NCBI GenBank assembly: GCA_023957125.1
Contig: JAMLHL010000005.1
Span: forward strand, 64,061-128,060
Length of the DNA: 64,000 nt
From: Chitinophagaceae bacterium
Lineage (GTDB): Bacteria > Bacteroidota > Bacteroidia > Chitinophagales > Chitinophagaceae
Direction: 5' to 3'
The translations under genes and the position numbers were made by a program. Of the stretch, positions 45,313 to 52,407 are shown one piece after another (positions within the stretch are counted from its first letter, which is position 1; each line of letters opens with the position of its first letter). Under the pieces are notes generated by a model, which did not search any database, was not told where the DNA came from, and saw only the letters and a program-made list of their open reading frames with translations.

Positions 45313-46029
45313 TTACAATAGTTCTATCGCTCTTTTTAAATCTTCAGGCGTATCAATACCCACCCCCCTGAAATTTGAAATGGTCATACGCAAGGGGATA
45401 CCGTGTTCGAGAAACCGGAGGCATTCTATTTTTTCGGCGTCTTCCAGCGGGGTAATGGGCCATTGGGTAAACTGAAGCAGCGCGTCCTTTTTGAAAGCAT
45501 AAATGCCTACATGTTCATAATATTGCGTAGCAGCCGATTTATTCCGCAGGAAGGGTATAACGCTCCTGCTAAAAAGCAGCGAATTCATATGGAGGTCTGT
45601 AACCACCTTTACACAATTAGGATTTTTAACCTGTTCTTCGCTTTCTATGGGTCGCATGATAGAACCCACTTCCACCGTATCGTCTTCAAACAACGCTATA
45701 AGTTGTTGTAAGGATTGGGTGTCAATAAAGGGTTCGTCTCCCTGTACGTTTACAACCACGTCAATGTCCATTCCCGCTATGGCTTCAGCGATCCGGTCGC
45801 TTCCGCTTTCGTGTGGTGCCGCACTCATTCTTGCATTGCCCCCGCTGCCGGTTATTTCATTATAGATGATGTCGCTGTCGGTAACCACCCATACTTCGTC
45901 AAACAAACGGGTAGCAACCGTATTGTCGTATGTATGCCGGATAACACTTTTATTACCAAGGGGTTTCATCAGCTTCCCCGGGAAACGCGAAGACGCGTAC
46001 CGCGCGGGTATCATGGCTATGATTCTCAT
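45313..46029 (-). CDS. kdsB: 3-deoxy-manno-octulosonate cytidylyltransferase
   Basis: A 238-residue enzyme that activates Kdo to CMP-Kdo for lipopolysaccharide synthesis, so the organism makes Kdo-containing LPS. Seen are AMIPARYASSRFPGKLMKPLG (nucleotide-binding loop), NVQGDEPFI, and AATQYYEHVGIYAFKKDALLQF. It is cytoplasmic. It lies 200 bp downstream of dnaN on the same strand. A 7-bp hairpin (TTTGCCG-GCAGG-CGGCAAA, 46106-46124) sits in the gap but has no T-run. Confidence 0.96.
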   Translation of the reverse strand: MRIIAMIPARYASSRFPGKLMKPLGNKSVIRHTYDNTVATRLFDEVWVVTDSDIIYNEITGSGGNARMSAAPHESGSDRIAEAIAGMDIDVVVNVQGDEPFIDTQSLQQLIALFEDDTVEVGSIMRPIESEEQVKNPNCVKVVTDLHMNSLLFSRSVIPFLRNKSAATQYYEHVGIYAFKKDALLQFTQWPITPLEDAEKIECLRFLEHGIPLRMTISNFRGVGIDTPEDLKRAIELL

Positions 46030-46230
46030 GGCTGTAATTTTTTCAAAGATAATATGATCATGAGTAATCGGGCTGCATAGTTTGCAGAAGGATGTGTTTC
46101 AACATTTTGCCGGCAGGCGGCAAACGCTCATTCCTTATGTCCGCCATGAATGCATTCTAAGGCCGAGGGTTGGATTGGCAGAAAAACCGGGTATAACGCA
46201 GTCCGCGCGCCGGGTCTGTAGCGTTTATTG

Positions 46231-47346
46231 CTATTGATTCAACATCAACGGCATGGACAGCATCAGCAGTTCCTCGTCTTCCTGTTTATCCACCGGGGTC
46301 AATATGCCTGCTTTGGTGGGAGTAGATAATTCCATTACTACTTCGGTGCTGTTGGTGGCGCTGAGCAGTTCCACTAAAAACCTGGCATTGAAGGCTATTT
46401 TCATATCCTCGCCTTCGTAGCGGCAGTTCATCCTTTCGTTGCCTTCGAAACTGAAATCCACATCCTGGGCAGTTAACTGCAGTTCCGCCCCGGAGATACT
46501 TAATGCCACCAGGTTAGTACTCTTATTACTGAAGACGTTGACCCTGCGCAGCGCATTCTGGAAGTCAACACGGTTTATGGTCATCTTGTAAGGATTCTCG
46601 GCAGGAATCACCACCTTGTAATCCGGAAACCTGGCATCAATCAGGCGGCACACCAGCTCTGTTGCGCCGTGTTCGATAAACAGGTGATTTTTGTTGTAGG
46701 ATATCTTTATCTCATCACTGTTGTCGGGCAGTGCTGTTTTTAGAAGATTTAACGGCTTCTTCGGAACAATAAAATTATCATTTTGAGGACAACTCACATC
46801 CGTTCTGCGATATCTTACCAGACGATGTGCATCCGTGGCCACGAAGGTAATAGCGTTGTTAGATAGTTCGAAATAAACCCCCGTCATTGCAGGGCGAAGA
46901 TCATCTGTGCTGACGGCAAAAATGGTTTTGTTGATGGCTTTAACCAGGGCTGAAGATTCCATCGTAAATTCGCTTGCGTCTTCGGCTTCCGGCTCTTTAG
47001 GGAAATTATCCGGGTTTTCACCCATCACCTTGTATTTTCCGTTATCGCTGGTAATTTCGATTCCAAAATTTTTGTCAACGGCCAAGGTGAGCGGCTGATC
47101 CGGTAAGTTTTTCAACGAGTCTATTAATATCTTGGCGGGGATGCATATTTTACCCGTATCCCGGGCTTCAATATCAAGATGGATTTTCATAACCGTTTCC
47201 AGGTCGGTAGCGGTTACGGTGAGTTTATTTTTGTTGATCTCGAACAGAAAATCCTCTAATATAGGCAGCACGGTATTCGTGCTGATAACGCCACTTATTT
47301 GCTGCAGTTGTTTCAGCAGGGCTGAAGAAGATACGATAAACTTCAT
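46231..47346 (-). CDS. dnaN: DNA polymerase III sliding clamp (beta subunit)
   Basis: A 371-residue clamp of usual length from ATG 47346 (MKFIVSSSALLKQLQQISGVI); an upstream ATG at 47406 would add 20 residues with no family match. The protein is made of three similar domains; KFIVSS, LVRYRRTDV and the C-terminal MLSMPLML segment match. It encircles DNA and holds polymerase III, and is encoded away from dnaA and gyrB here, as is common in Bacteroidota. Confidence 0.96.
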   Translation of the reverse strand: MKFIVSSSALLKQLQQISGVISTNTVLPILEDFLFEINKNKLTVTATDLETVMKIHLDIEARDTGKICIPAKILIDSLKNLPDQPLTLAVDKNFGIEITSDNGKYKVMGENPDNFPKEPEAEDASEFTMESSALVKAINKTIFAVSTDDLRPAMTGVYFELSNNAITFVATDAHRLVRYRRTDVSCPQNDNFIVPKKPLNLLKTALPDNSDEIKISYNKNHLFIEHGATELVCRLIDARFPDYKVVIPAENPYKMTINRVDFQNALRRVNVFSNKSTNLVALSISGAELQLTAQDVDFSFEGNERMNCRYEGEDMKIAFNARFLVELLSATNSTEVVMELSTPTKAGILTPVDKQEDEELLMLSMPLMLNQ

Positions 47347-47543
47347 AAATCCAGTTAAAATATGATTATGGCAAACGTACATAAATTTTCTTGTCCCAGA
47401 ATTCATTTCTATGGCCGGATTAAAAATTTATCCAAAGTTGACTATGCCGGCAATGGGGAAAGTATTATAGAAAAAACGTATAAAACGATAAAACTATCCT
47501 TGTTTTTTCCTTCCATTTTAAATCTCCAACCTTTGCCTGAAAT

Positions 47544-48020
47544 ATGACTTCCTATAAAGATCTTCTTTTTGAAAAGGCCGCCGTCAAAATAAAGCGGTTT
47601 TGTGCTTACCAGGAGCGCAGTCACCAGGAAGTGAGGGATAAATTGCGCAGTCTGGGTATTACCCGGGAAGAGGCTGAGCGGCTCCTTTCGCAGCTTATAG
47701 AAGAGGGATACCTGAACGAGGAGCGTTTTGCCATTCAATTTGCCGGCGGCAAGTTCAGGATAAAGCAATGGGGAAAAAGGAAAATAGTGCAGGCACTTAA
47801 AGAGAGAAAGATCAGTCCTTATTGTATCAAAAAGTCGCTGCAGCAGATAGATGAAGCCGACTACCTGAAAACCCTGCAAAATCTGGCCGAACGAAAATGG
47901 GAGCAGCTAAAAGGTGAGCGGGAGACGCTCGTTAAAAAGCGCAAATTGCAGAACTATTTGTTACAGAAGGGTTTTGAATACGATCTGATCCGTGATGAAT
48001 TGATCCGGCTGAGGGAATAA
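47544..48020 (+). CDS. recX: Regulatory protein RecX
   Basis: A 158-residue, strongly helical and basic protein with three RecX repeats; AAVKIKRFCAYQERSHQEV and LIEEGYLNEERFAIQFAGGK are the conserved first and second repeats. RecX binds RecA filaments and modulates them. It diverges from dnaN over about 200 bp. No recA is in the window. Confidence 0.93.
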   Translation: MTSYKDLLFEKAAVKIKRFCAYQERSHQEVRDKLRSLGITREEAERLLSQLIEEGYLNEERFAIQFAGGKFRIKQWGKRKIVQALKERKISPYCIKKSLQQIDEADYLKTLQNLAERKWEQLKGERETLVKKRKLQNYLLQKGFEYDLIRDELIRLRE

Positions 48021-48216
48021 GCAGCGTGTTCCGGGGGGCAACCCTGCCGAGCTGAAAAAAAGGGACTGTAATTCGTTTCAAACACCTACCTTTGCCATCC
48101 TTTCATCCAGCCTCTGCAGAAAGGGTGTGGTGACCCGTCTGGAAAAGGCAAATGATTTTGAAACCTGGTTCGCTTCTCCCGAACCCTTATTTCAAAAAGT
48201 GAAAAAGTAACATAGT

Positions 48217-48372
48217 ATGAAACGTACATTTCAGCCCCATAAGCGTCGTCGTAAGTCGGTACACGGTTTCCGGAAACGTATGCAAACCGCAAACGGACGG
48301 AAGGTGTTGGCCAATCGCCGTAAGAAAGGACGGAAGAAGTTAACCATTTCCGACGAAAAAGGCGCTAAATAA
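48217..48372 (+). CDS. rpmH: 50S ribosomal protein L34
   Basis: A 51-residue, very basic protein read from ATG 48217: [19 protein letters not shown], then [19 protein letters not shown]. This is the highly conserved L34. A promoter-like TACCTTTGC is at 48087-48095. The gene is followed by a hairpin terminator and then rnpA, the usual rpmH-rnpA-yidD order. Confidence 0.97.
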   Translation: MKRTFQPHKRRRKSVHGFRKRMQTANGRKVLANRRKKGRKKLTISDEKGAK

Positions 48373-48407
48373 GATCCGGACTGCCATCCTGAGTTCCTAA
48401 AATAGTT

Positions 48408-48453
48408 ATAGTCCCGCACAGGCTCAATAATAAGCTTTGCGGGACTATTTTTG
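48408..48453 (+). terminator. Rho-independent terminator between rpmH and rnpA
   Basis: Perfect 11-bp stem ATAGTCCCGCA (48408-48418) / TGCGGGACTAT (48438-48448), a 19-nt loop, and TTTTT at the 3' side. It would end or attenuate rpmH transcripts before rnpA. Confidence 0.8.
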
Positions 48454-48486
48454 CAGCAGGCTTTCAGAAGGTTTAACGCAGAGATT

Positions 48487-48903
48487 TTGAAAAACAGATT
48501 CACCTTACATAAAAGGGAGCGGTTAAAGAGCCGGAAACGGATTGAGCTGTTGTTCCGGGAGGGGAAACGTTTTTCCGTGGCCCCGTTCCGGGTGGTGTAT
48601 TTGATCCGTCCGGCAGGATCTTTCCCGTTGCCATCGGAGCTTCAGTTTGGGGTAAGTGTAGGCAAAAAATTTTTTAAAAAAGCCGTGGACCGCAACAGGA
48701 TCAAGAGACTGATGCGGGAAGCTTACCGGCTGAGAAAGCCGGAATTGCTGAAAAAAATTGACGATAAAAGCCTGCAGCTATTGTTGTTTGTAATTTTTAC
48801 CGGCAGGGAAATTCCCGATTTTGCATTGGTAAATAAGCAAATGGAGGTAATTTTAAACAAGCTTATTCATATTGCAGATGAAAATTATCCGGAGCATCCT
48901 TAA
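48487..48903 (+). CDS. rnpA: Ribonuclease P protein component
   Basis: A 138-residue basic protein if started at TTG 48487, which places the start of the family pattern ([17 protein letters not shown]) correctly; there is no in-frame ATG before it. [28 protein letters not shown] is the RNA-binding RNR signature. It assists the catalytic RNase P RNA in tRNA 5' processing. A longer frame with TTG 48451 would lie partly under the terminator. Its 3' end overlaps yidD. Confidence 0.9.
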   Translation: MKNRFTLHKRERLKSRKRIELLFREGKRFSVAPFRVVYLIRPAGSFPLPSELQFGVSVGKKFFKKAVDRNRIKRLMREAYRLRKPELLKKIDDKSLQLLLFVIFTGREIPDFALVNKQMEVILNKLIHIADENYPEHP

Positions 48904-49108
48904 TTTCCCGTTCATTGTTCTGATCAAATTCTATCAATGGGTGGTTTCTCCTGTATTGGGTCCAAAATGCAGATTTACGCCTACCTGCTCGCAATATGCT
49001 TTGGAAGCTATAAAAAAATATGGAATATTCAAAGGCGGATGGCTGGCTTTAAAACGGATAAGCCGTTGCCATCCCTGGGGAGGACATGGGCACGATCCGG
49101 TGCCTTGA
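48878..49108 (+). CDS. yidD: Membrane protein insertion efficiency factor YidD
   Basis: A 76-residue protein from ATG 48878 (overlapping rnpA by 26 bp). It has the family core [27 protein letters not shown] followed by [18 protein letters not shown], with three conserved cysteines. It is an amphipathic membrane-associated protein that assists YidC. The order rpmH-rnpA-yidD is the usual one. Confidence 0.95.
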   Translation: MKIIRSILNFPFIVLIKFYQWVVSPVLGPKCRFTPTCSQYALEAIKKYGIFKGGWLALKRISRCHPWGGHGHDPVP

Positions 49109-49144
49109 GAAAATTTAAAATCTCAAATTTGAAATTTCAAATTA

Positions 49145-49182
49145 TATAAAAAGCCGTCTCTTTCGGGGGACGGCTTTTTATA
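49145..49182. terminator. Bidirectional terminator between yidD and sod
   Basis: TATAAAAAGCCGTC (49145-49158) pairs perfectly with GACGGCTTTTTATA (49169-49182), 14 bp with a 10-nt loop, and T-runs on both strands. It serves the convergent yidD and superoxide dismutase genes. Confidence 0.9.
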
Positions 49183-49187
49183 TATTC

Positions 49188-49790
49188 TTATGCTTTTTCA
49201 AAAAGTTCTTCCACTTTTTTCCAGTTAGCCACATTCCAGATAGCGGAGAGGTAGTCGGCGCGTTTGTTTTGGTATTTCAGGTAATACGCGTGTTCCCATA
49301 CATCCACTCCAAAAATGGGAGTTCCCTTCACTTCTGCCACGTCCATCAATGGGTTATCCTGGTTGGGCGTGCTGGTTACTTCCAGTTTCCCGTCCTTTAC
49401 AATCAGCCAGGCCCATCCACTTCCGAAGCGGGTAGCGCCGGCAGCTGCGAATTTAGTTTTAAATTCATCAAAGCTTCCAAATGCTGCGTCAATAGCTGCT
49501 GCCAGTTTCCCGGACGGTTTGCCCCCGGCGTTGGGCGCCAGAATTGTCCAGAAAAAACTGTGATTCCAGTGACCGCCGCCATTATTGCGAACGGCCGTGC
49601 TGACAGCGCCTGCATTTTTAACCAGTTCCTCCAGAGATTTATTTTCGTGGGGAGTGCCCGCTATTGCCTTATTAAGATTGTCAACATATCCCTGATGGTG
49701 CTTACCGTGATGGATCTGCATCGTAAGCGTATCAATATGGGGTTCAAGTGCGTCATGTGCATACGGCAGTGCCGGTAATGTGAAAGCCAT
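49188..49790 (-). CDS. sodA: Superoxide dismutase, Fe/Mn family
   Basis: A 200-residue cytoplasmic enzyme that converts superoxide to oxygen and hydrogen peroxide. The four metal ligands are visible: His in [20 protein letters not shown], His in [11 protein letters not shown], and Asp and His in [12 protein letters not shown]. The GGGHWNH context and the Gln of TPNQDNPL fit the Mn-type rather than Fe-type pattern, though cambialistic enzymes cannot be excluded. It starts at ATG 49790. Confidence 0.95.
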   Translation of the reverse strand: MAFTLPALPYAHDALEPHIDTLTMQIHHGKHHQGYVDNLNKAIAGTPHENKSLEELVKNAGAVSTAVRNNGGGHWNHSFFWTILAPNAGGKPSGKLAAAIDAAFGSFDEFKTKFAAAGATRFGSGWAWLIVKDGKLEVTSTPNQDNPLMDVAEVKGTPIFGVDVWEHAYYLKYQNKRADYLSAIWNVANWKKVEELFEKA

Positions 49791-49975
49791 AGTACTCTAA
49801 TTTAGAATGAATAATTAATTTTTGTCTTTTGATGTTTTTAAAATCAGCCTGCTTTATCAGATAGCAGAAGTGTTTGGCAACCGGCTAATAAATTCCCAAT
49901 AAATCAGGAGATTATCCCCCGGCCGGTAGCGGGCTGTGGTTACAAATTTACAATAAAAAACATTTCCAAAATTTG

Positions 49976-50008
49976 TTTGCAGGATCCTACTAAAAGCCCT
50001 ATTTTTGC
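49976..50008 (+). promoter_or_regulatory. Promoter for the tRNA-Asn region
   Basis: TTTG at 49976-49979, a 20-base spacer, TATTTTTGC at 50000-50008. The transcript would start near 50014, at the partial tRNA copy and not at the full tRNA 127 bp further on. The gap 49791-49975 shows nothing else. Confidence 0.65.
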
Positions 50009-50014
50009 CGCCCT

Positions 50015-50032
50015 TATTCCTCCTTAGCTCAG
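50015..50032 (+). pseudogene. Partial 5' copy of tRNA-Asn
   Basis: TATTCCTCCTTAGCTCAG is identical over 18 bp to 50138-50155, the first bases of the intact tRNA-Asn and three before it. Only the acceptor and half the D arm are present. It lies just behind the promoter, so it may mark the original position of the tRNA, or a break point of an insertion. Confidence 0.75.
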
Positions 50033-50140
50033 CCGTAGTTTTTCAAAATGACGGAGGAGTTTTAGAAAAACAAGGTCCCGATGAGCAAAGCGATATCGGG
50101 ATTGGTTTAAGATAAAGAAGGATTAAGAACAGGGATATAT
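50033..50140 (+). other. Spacer with hairpins between tRNA fragment and tRNA-Asn
   Basis: The 108-bp spacer has a 7-bp stem TCCCGAT (50076-50082) / ATCGGGA (50095-50101) and a GGAGGA at 50053-50058 complementary to the TCCTCC of the tRNA fragment. No coding frame is evident. The TCCCG...CGGGA arms resemble the palindrome in the tRNA pseudogene at 50549. Confidence 0.55.
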
Positions 50141-50214
50141 TCCTCCTTAGCTCAGTTGGTTAGAGCATCTGACTGTTAATCAGAGGGTCTCAGGTTCAAG
50201 TCCTGAAGGGGGAG
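50141..50214 (+). tRNA. tRNA-Asn (anticodon GTT)
   Basis: The 74-nt cloverleaf is complete: acceptor TCCTCCT pairs with AGGGGGA with one G-T, D arm GCTC...GAGC, anticodon loop CTGTTAA, T arm CAGGTTCAAGTCCTG. Discriminator G. The 3' CCA is not encoded. A terminator follows at 50218. Confidence 0.97.
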
Positions 50215-50217
50215 CTT

Positions 50218-50248
50218 AAAAAGGTTTCGGTTTTTCGAAGCCTTTTTT
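50218..50248 (+). terminator. Terminator after tRNA-Asn
   Basis: AAAAAGGTTTCG (50218-50229) pairs with CGAAGCCTTTTTT (50236-50248) in an 11 of 12 bp stem with a T-run. Confidence 0.8.
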
Positions 50249-50259
50249 ATGTTAACCTT

Positions 50260-50568
50260 ATGTATTACCTCTATATCATCTACTCTGCCGGTGCTGATAA
50301 GTATTATGTCGGTTATACCACTGATATAATGATCCGGTTGAAAAAACATAATCACCAGGAAAGCTTTAATACTTATACGAGAAAATACAGACCATGGATA
50401 CTACAAGGGCTTTTCCGGATTGGTGAGGAAGAAAAAGAAGCCATCCGTATAGAGCGTTTTATTAAGAAGCAGAAAAGTAAAGCACTAATAAAAAGGTTGA
50501 TAGATCCGGACTTTATACCGGTCGGCGACCTTGCTCAGTTGGTTAGAGTCCCGCACGTGCGGGATTAA
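50260..50568 (+). CDS. GIY-YIG nuclease family protein ending in tRNA-derived codons
   Basis: A 102-residue small GIY-YIG domain. YYLYIIYSAGADKYYVGYTT at residues 2-21 holds the two Tyr and the Gly of the motif; RPWILQGLFRIGEEEKEA and ERFIKKQKSKALI are the usual Arg/Glu/Lys-rich part with the catalytic Glu. Codons from about Ala92 onward, ending VRVPHVRD, and the TAA stop are read from a degenerate tRNA-Asn copy and a 16-bp palindrome in it. The frame therefore ends inside tRNA sequence. Homing-type GIY-YIG enzymes cut DNA at specific sites; here the likely target is tRNA-Asn DNA (inference). It begins 12 bp after the tRNA terminator. Confidence 0.9.
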   Translation: MYYLYIIYSAGADKYYVGYTTDIMIRLKKHNHQESFNTYTRKYRPWILQGLFRIGEEEKEAIRIERFIKKQKSKALIKRLIDPDFIPVGDLAQLVRVPHVRD

Positions 50569-50602
50569 TCAGAGGGTCTCAGGTTCAAGTCCTGAAGGGG
50601 AG
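50529..50602 (+). pseudogene. tRNA-Asn pseudogene with a 16-bp palindrome in the anticodon arm
   Basis: GCTCAGTTGGTTAGAG (50533-50548) and the run from TTAATCAGAGGG (50565) to AGGGGAG (50602) match the intact tRNA-Asn almost perfectly. The ten bases CATCTGACTG of the anticodon stem are replaced by TCCCGCACGTGCGGGA (50549-50564), a perfect palindrome. One A is lost after CCTT and one G in the 3' acceptor, and the 5' acceptor end is replaced by coding sequence. It cannot make a tRNA and overlaps the end of the GIY-YIG gene. Confidence 0.92.
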
Positions 50603-50611
50603 CTGATAATA

Positions 50612-50643
50612 TAAAGGGTTTCAGCGAATGAATCCCTTTTTTA
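50612..50643 (+). terminator. Terminator after the tRNA pseudogene
   Basis: AAAGGGTTTCA pairs with TGAATCCCTTT (10 of 11 bp), followed by TTTT. It resembles the terminator at 50218 in design but not in sequence. Confidence 0.75.
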
Positions 50644-50806
50644 TTTTATCCATTCCGACACAAACAGTTTTTATATACAAGTTTTTGGGATGATGAAATT
50701 CCCCGGGTTTCATCGTCAGATTATATTTGCTTTCTATAACAACGATGAGGAAAGTTGCATCAGGCAGTCAATCTCCCGACATCAATAATATTTTCTCATG
50801 TTTTTT

Positions 50807-50992
50807 TCAATGCTGTGGTATGCAATAGGCAACTCTTTCATTTTTGCGGACACTTCTTTGGGTGGAAATAAACGGGGTTTGGTCATGAGTAAGCTTGCTG
50901 CCCTCTATGCGATTGGAGTGGTAAGTGAGGTCTATTTGAGTACGATGGTAAATACCGCCTTTCAGTTTCATATCTTTTTGCTCTTTGAGCAT
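50807..50992 (-). pseudogene. Fic-family protein remnant (N-terminal fragment)
   Basis: A 61-codon frame contains LKGGIYHRTQIDLTYHSNR and IEGSKLTHDQT, which match the start of Fic-domain proteins with the inhibitory-helix type motif (S/T-x-x-x-E-G/N region). The frame then drifts (RSVRKNERVAYCIPQH) and stops, and the HPFxxGNGR catalytic motif is absent. Nothing recognisable of the rest is left in the following bases. The remaining part of the gap 50603-51398 shows no gene. It is therefore a decayed remnant. Confidence 0.75.
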
Positions 50993-51398
50993 GAAATATA
51001 GCCCATATATTTTTGCCGGTAATGGAAAAAATATACTAAAAATTATTGATTTTGTCTTGTCCTTTGCCGACAGCTTTCGGTGATGTCTGTTTCGATTTCT
51101 GTTTTTGGGTCTATGGCTGATAAAGTTTTTGCCGTGTTATCCTGTGTATAGATGTCAGGTAAAGCCATGGTCAGGGGCTCGGTTTCTGAAATATAATGAC
51201 GTTTATGTCCTGTCTGTTTTTAGGAGAAAAGAAAGTTTTTTTAAAAATCAATTCCTTCCTGCCTACCCTTTTTCTCTCCCTGATGATCCGCGCTTGCAGC
51301 GACACAATCCATACCGCCCGCATTCTATTATATCCGGCAAATCGCAAATCCTATTTTTTCAATAACTATATTTGACACCACAAACAACAACCTGTAAT

Positions 51399-52142
51399 AT
51401 GACGGAAGATAAACTTGCAGTATTAATTGACGCGGATAACGTACCTTATTCACAGGTGAAGGAAATGTTGGAGGAAATCTCAAAAAACGGAACTCCCACC
51501 ATTAAGCGGATCTATGCCGACTGGACTAAGCCTACCGTTTCGGGATGGAAAAACGTTTTATTGGAAAATGCCATCACCCCGATTCAGCAATACAGTTATA
51601 CTACTGGGAAAAACTCAAGCGACAGTGCGCTGATCATTGATGCCATGGATATTCTGTATTCGGAGAAGGTGAATGGTTTTTGCATCGTGTCGAGCGACAG
51701 TGATTTTACCAGGCTGGCTACGCGTTTGCGTGAAGCGGGGATGACTGTTATAGGGTTTGGCGAAAAGAAAACGCCCCAGCCATTTATCTCGGCCTGCGAC
51801 AAATTCATTTACCTGGAAATTCTGAAGGCCAACCATGCAGAATCCGGTAATTCCGCTAAAGCAAAGGTAAAGCCCAAACAAAAGAAGGTCCCGCTTAACA
51901 GGGTGGATGCCGAAACCATCAGGCTTATAACGGAAAGTGTAAATGATTTGGCCGATGAAAGCGGCTGGACTTTCTTAGGAAGCCTGGGCAGCTATATTCT
52001 TAAGAAAAAGCCCGACTTCGACCCCAGGAATTATGGATTTTCCAAATTATTACCGCTGATTAAAAATATCAACAAGTTTGAAATTGACGAAAGAGATTCC
52101 GGAGTTAACAATATCCGGCATATATACCTGAAACAAAAATGA
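51399..52142 (+). CDS. NYN-domain (PIN-like) protein with LOTUS/OST-HTH C-terminus
   Basis: A 247-residue protein from ATG 51399; the frame extends to TTG 51372. The N-terminal NYN domain (LabA/DUF88) has LAVLIDADNVPYSQV, a central KNSSDSALIIDAMDIL and VSSDSDFTRLATRLREAG, whose Asp residues form a metal-dependent RNase site. A linker precedes the OST-HTH-type domain (about 175-247: TIRLITESVNDLADE... LGSLGSYILKKKPDFDPRNYG), which binds RNA. Likely cytoplasmic RNA processing or decay. It lies between two tRNA regions, with tRNA-Arg 77 bp downstream. Confidence 0.88.
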   Translation: MTEDKLAVLIDADNVPYSQVKEMLEEISKNGTPTIKRIYADWTKPTVSGWKNVLLENAITPIQQYSYTTGKNSSDSALIIDAMDILYSEKVNGFCIVSSDSDFTRLATRLREAGMTVIGFGEKKTPQPFISACDKFIYLEILKANHAESGNSAKAKVKPKQKKVPLNRVDAETIRLITESVNDLADESGWTFLGSLGSYILKKKPDFDPRNYGFSKLLPLIKNINKFEIDERDSGVNNIRHIYLKQK

Positions 52143-52175
52143 TATGAGTCGCAAATGTTCCCGAAATAACAAGTA

Positions 52176-52207
52176 TTTGGAACCAACTCAAAAAAAATTA
52201 TCTTTGC
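52176..52207 (+). promoter_or_regulatory. Promoter of tRNA-Arg
   Basis: TTTG at 52176-52179, 19-base spacer and TATCTTTGC at 52199-52207: a near-perfect Bacteroidota promoter with the tRNA starting 13 bases later. Confidence 0.8.
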
Positions 52208-52219
52208 TGCCTCAAAAAA

Positions 52220-52293
<74 letters not shown>

Positions 52294-52296
52294 CAG

Positions 52297-52328
52297 AAAG
52301 GATTCCTTAACGGGTAATCCTTTTTTTT
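52297..52328 (+). terminator. Terminator after tRNA-Arg
   Basis: AAAGGATT pairs perfectly with AATCCTTT (8 bp, 11-nt loop) followed by TTTTT. Confidence 0.82.
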
Positions 52329-52407
52329 ATAATCACTTAAATTTACATCCCTGATCCTGGTCTCACAATAAATGGCAATCCGGATTAATACGTTTTAAAT
52401 TATTGTT

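Noticed and set aside
46106..46124. Terminator between dnaN and kdsB
   Set aside because: The 7-bp stem is perfect but no T-run follows on either strand.
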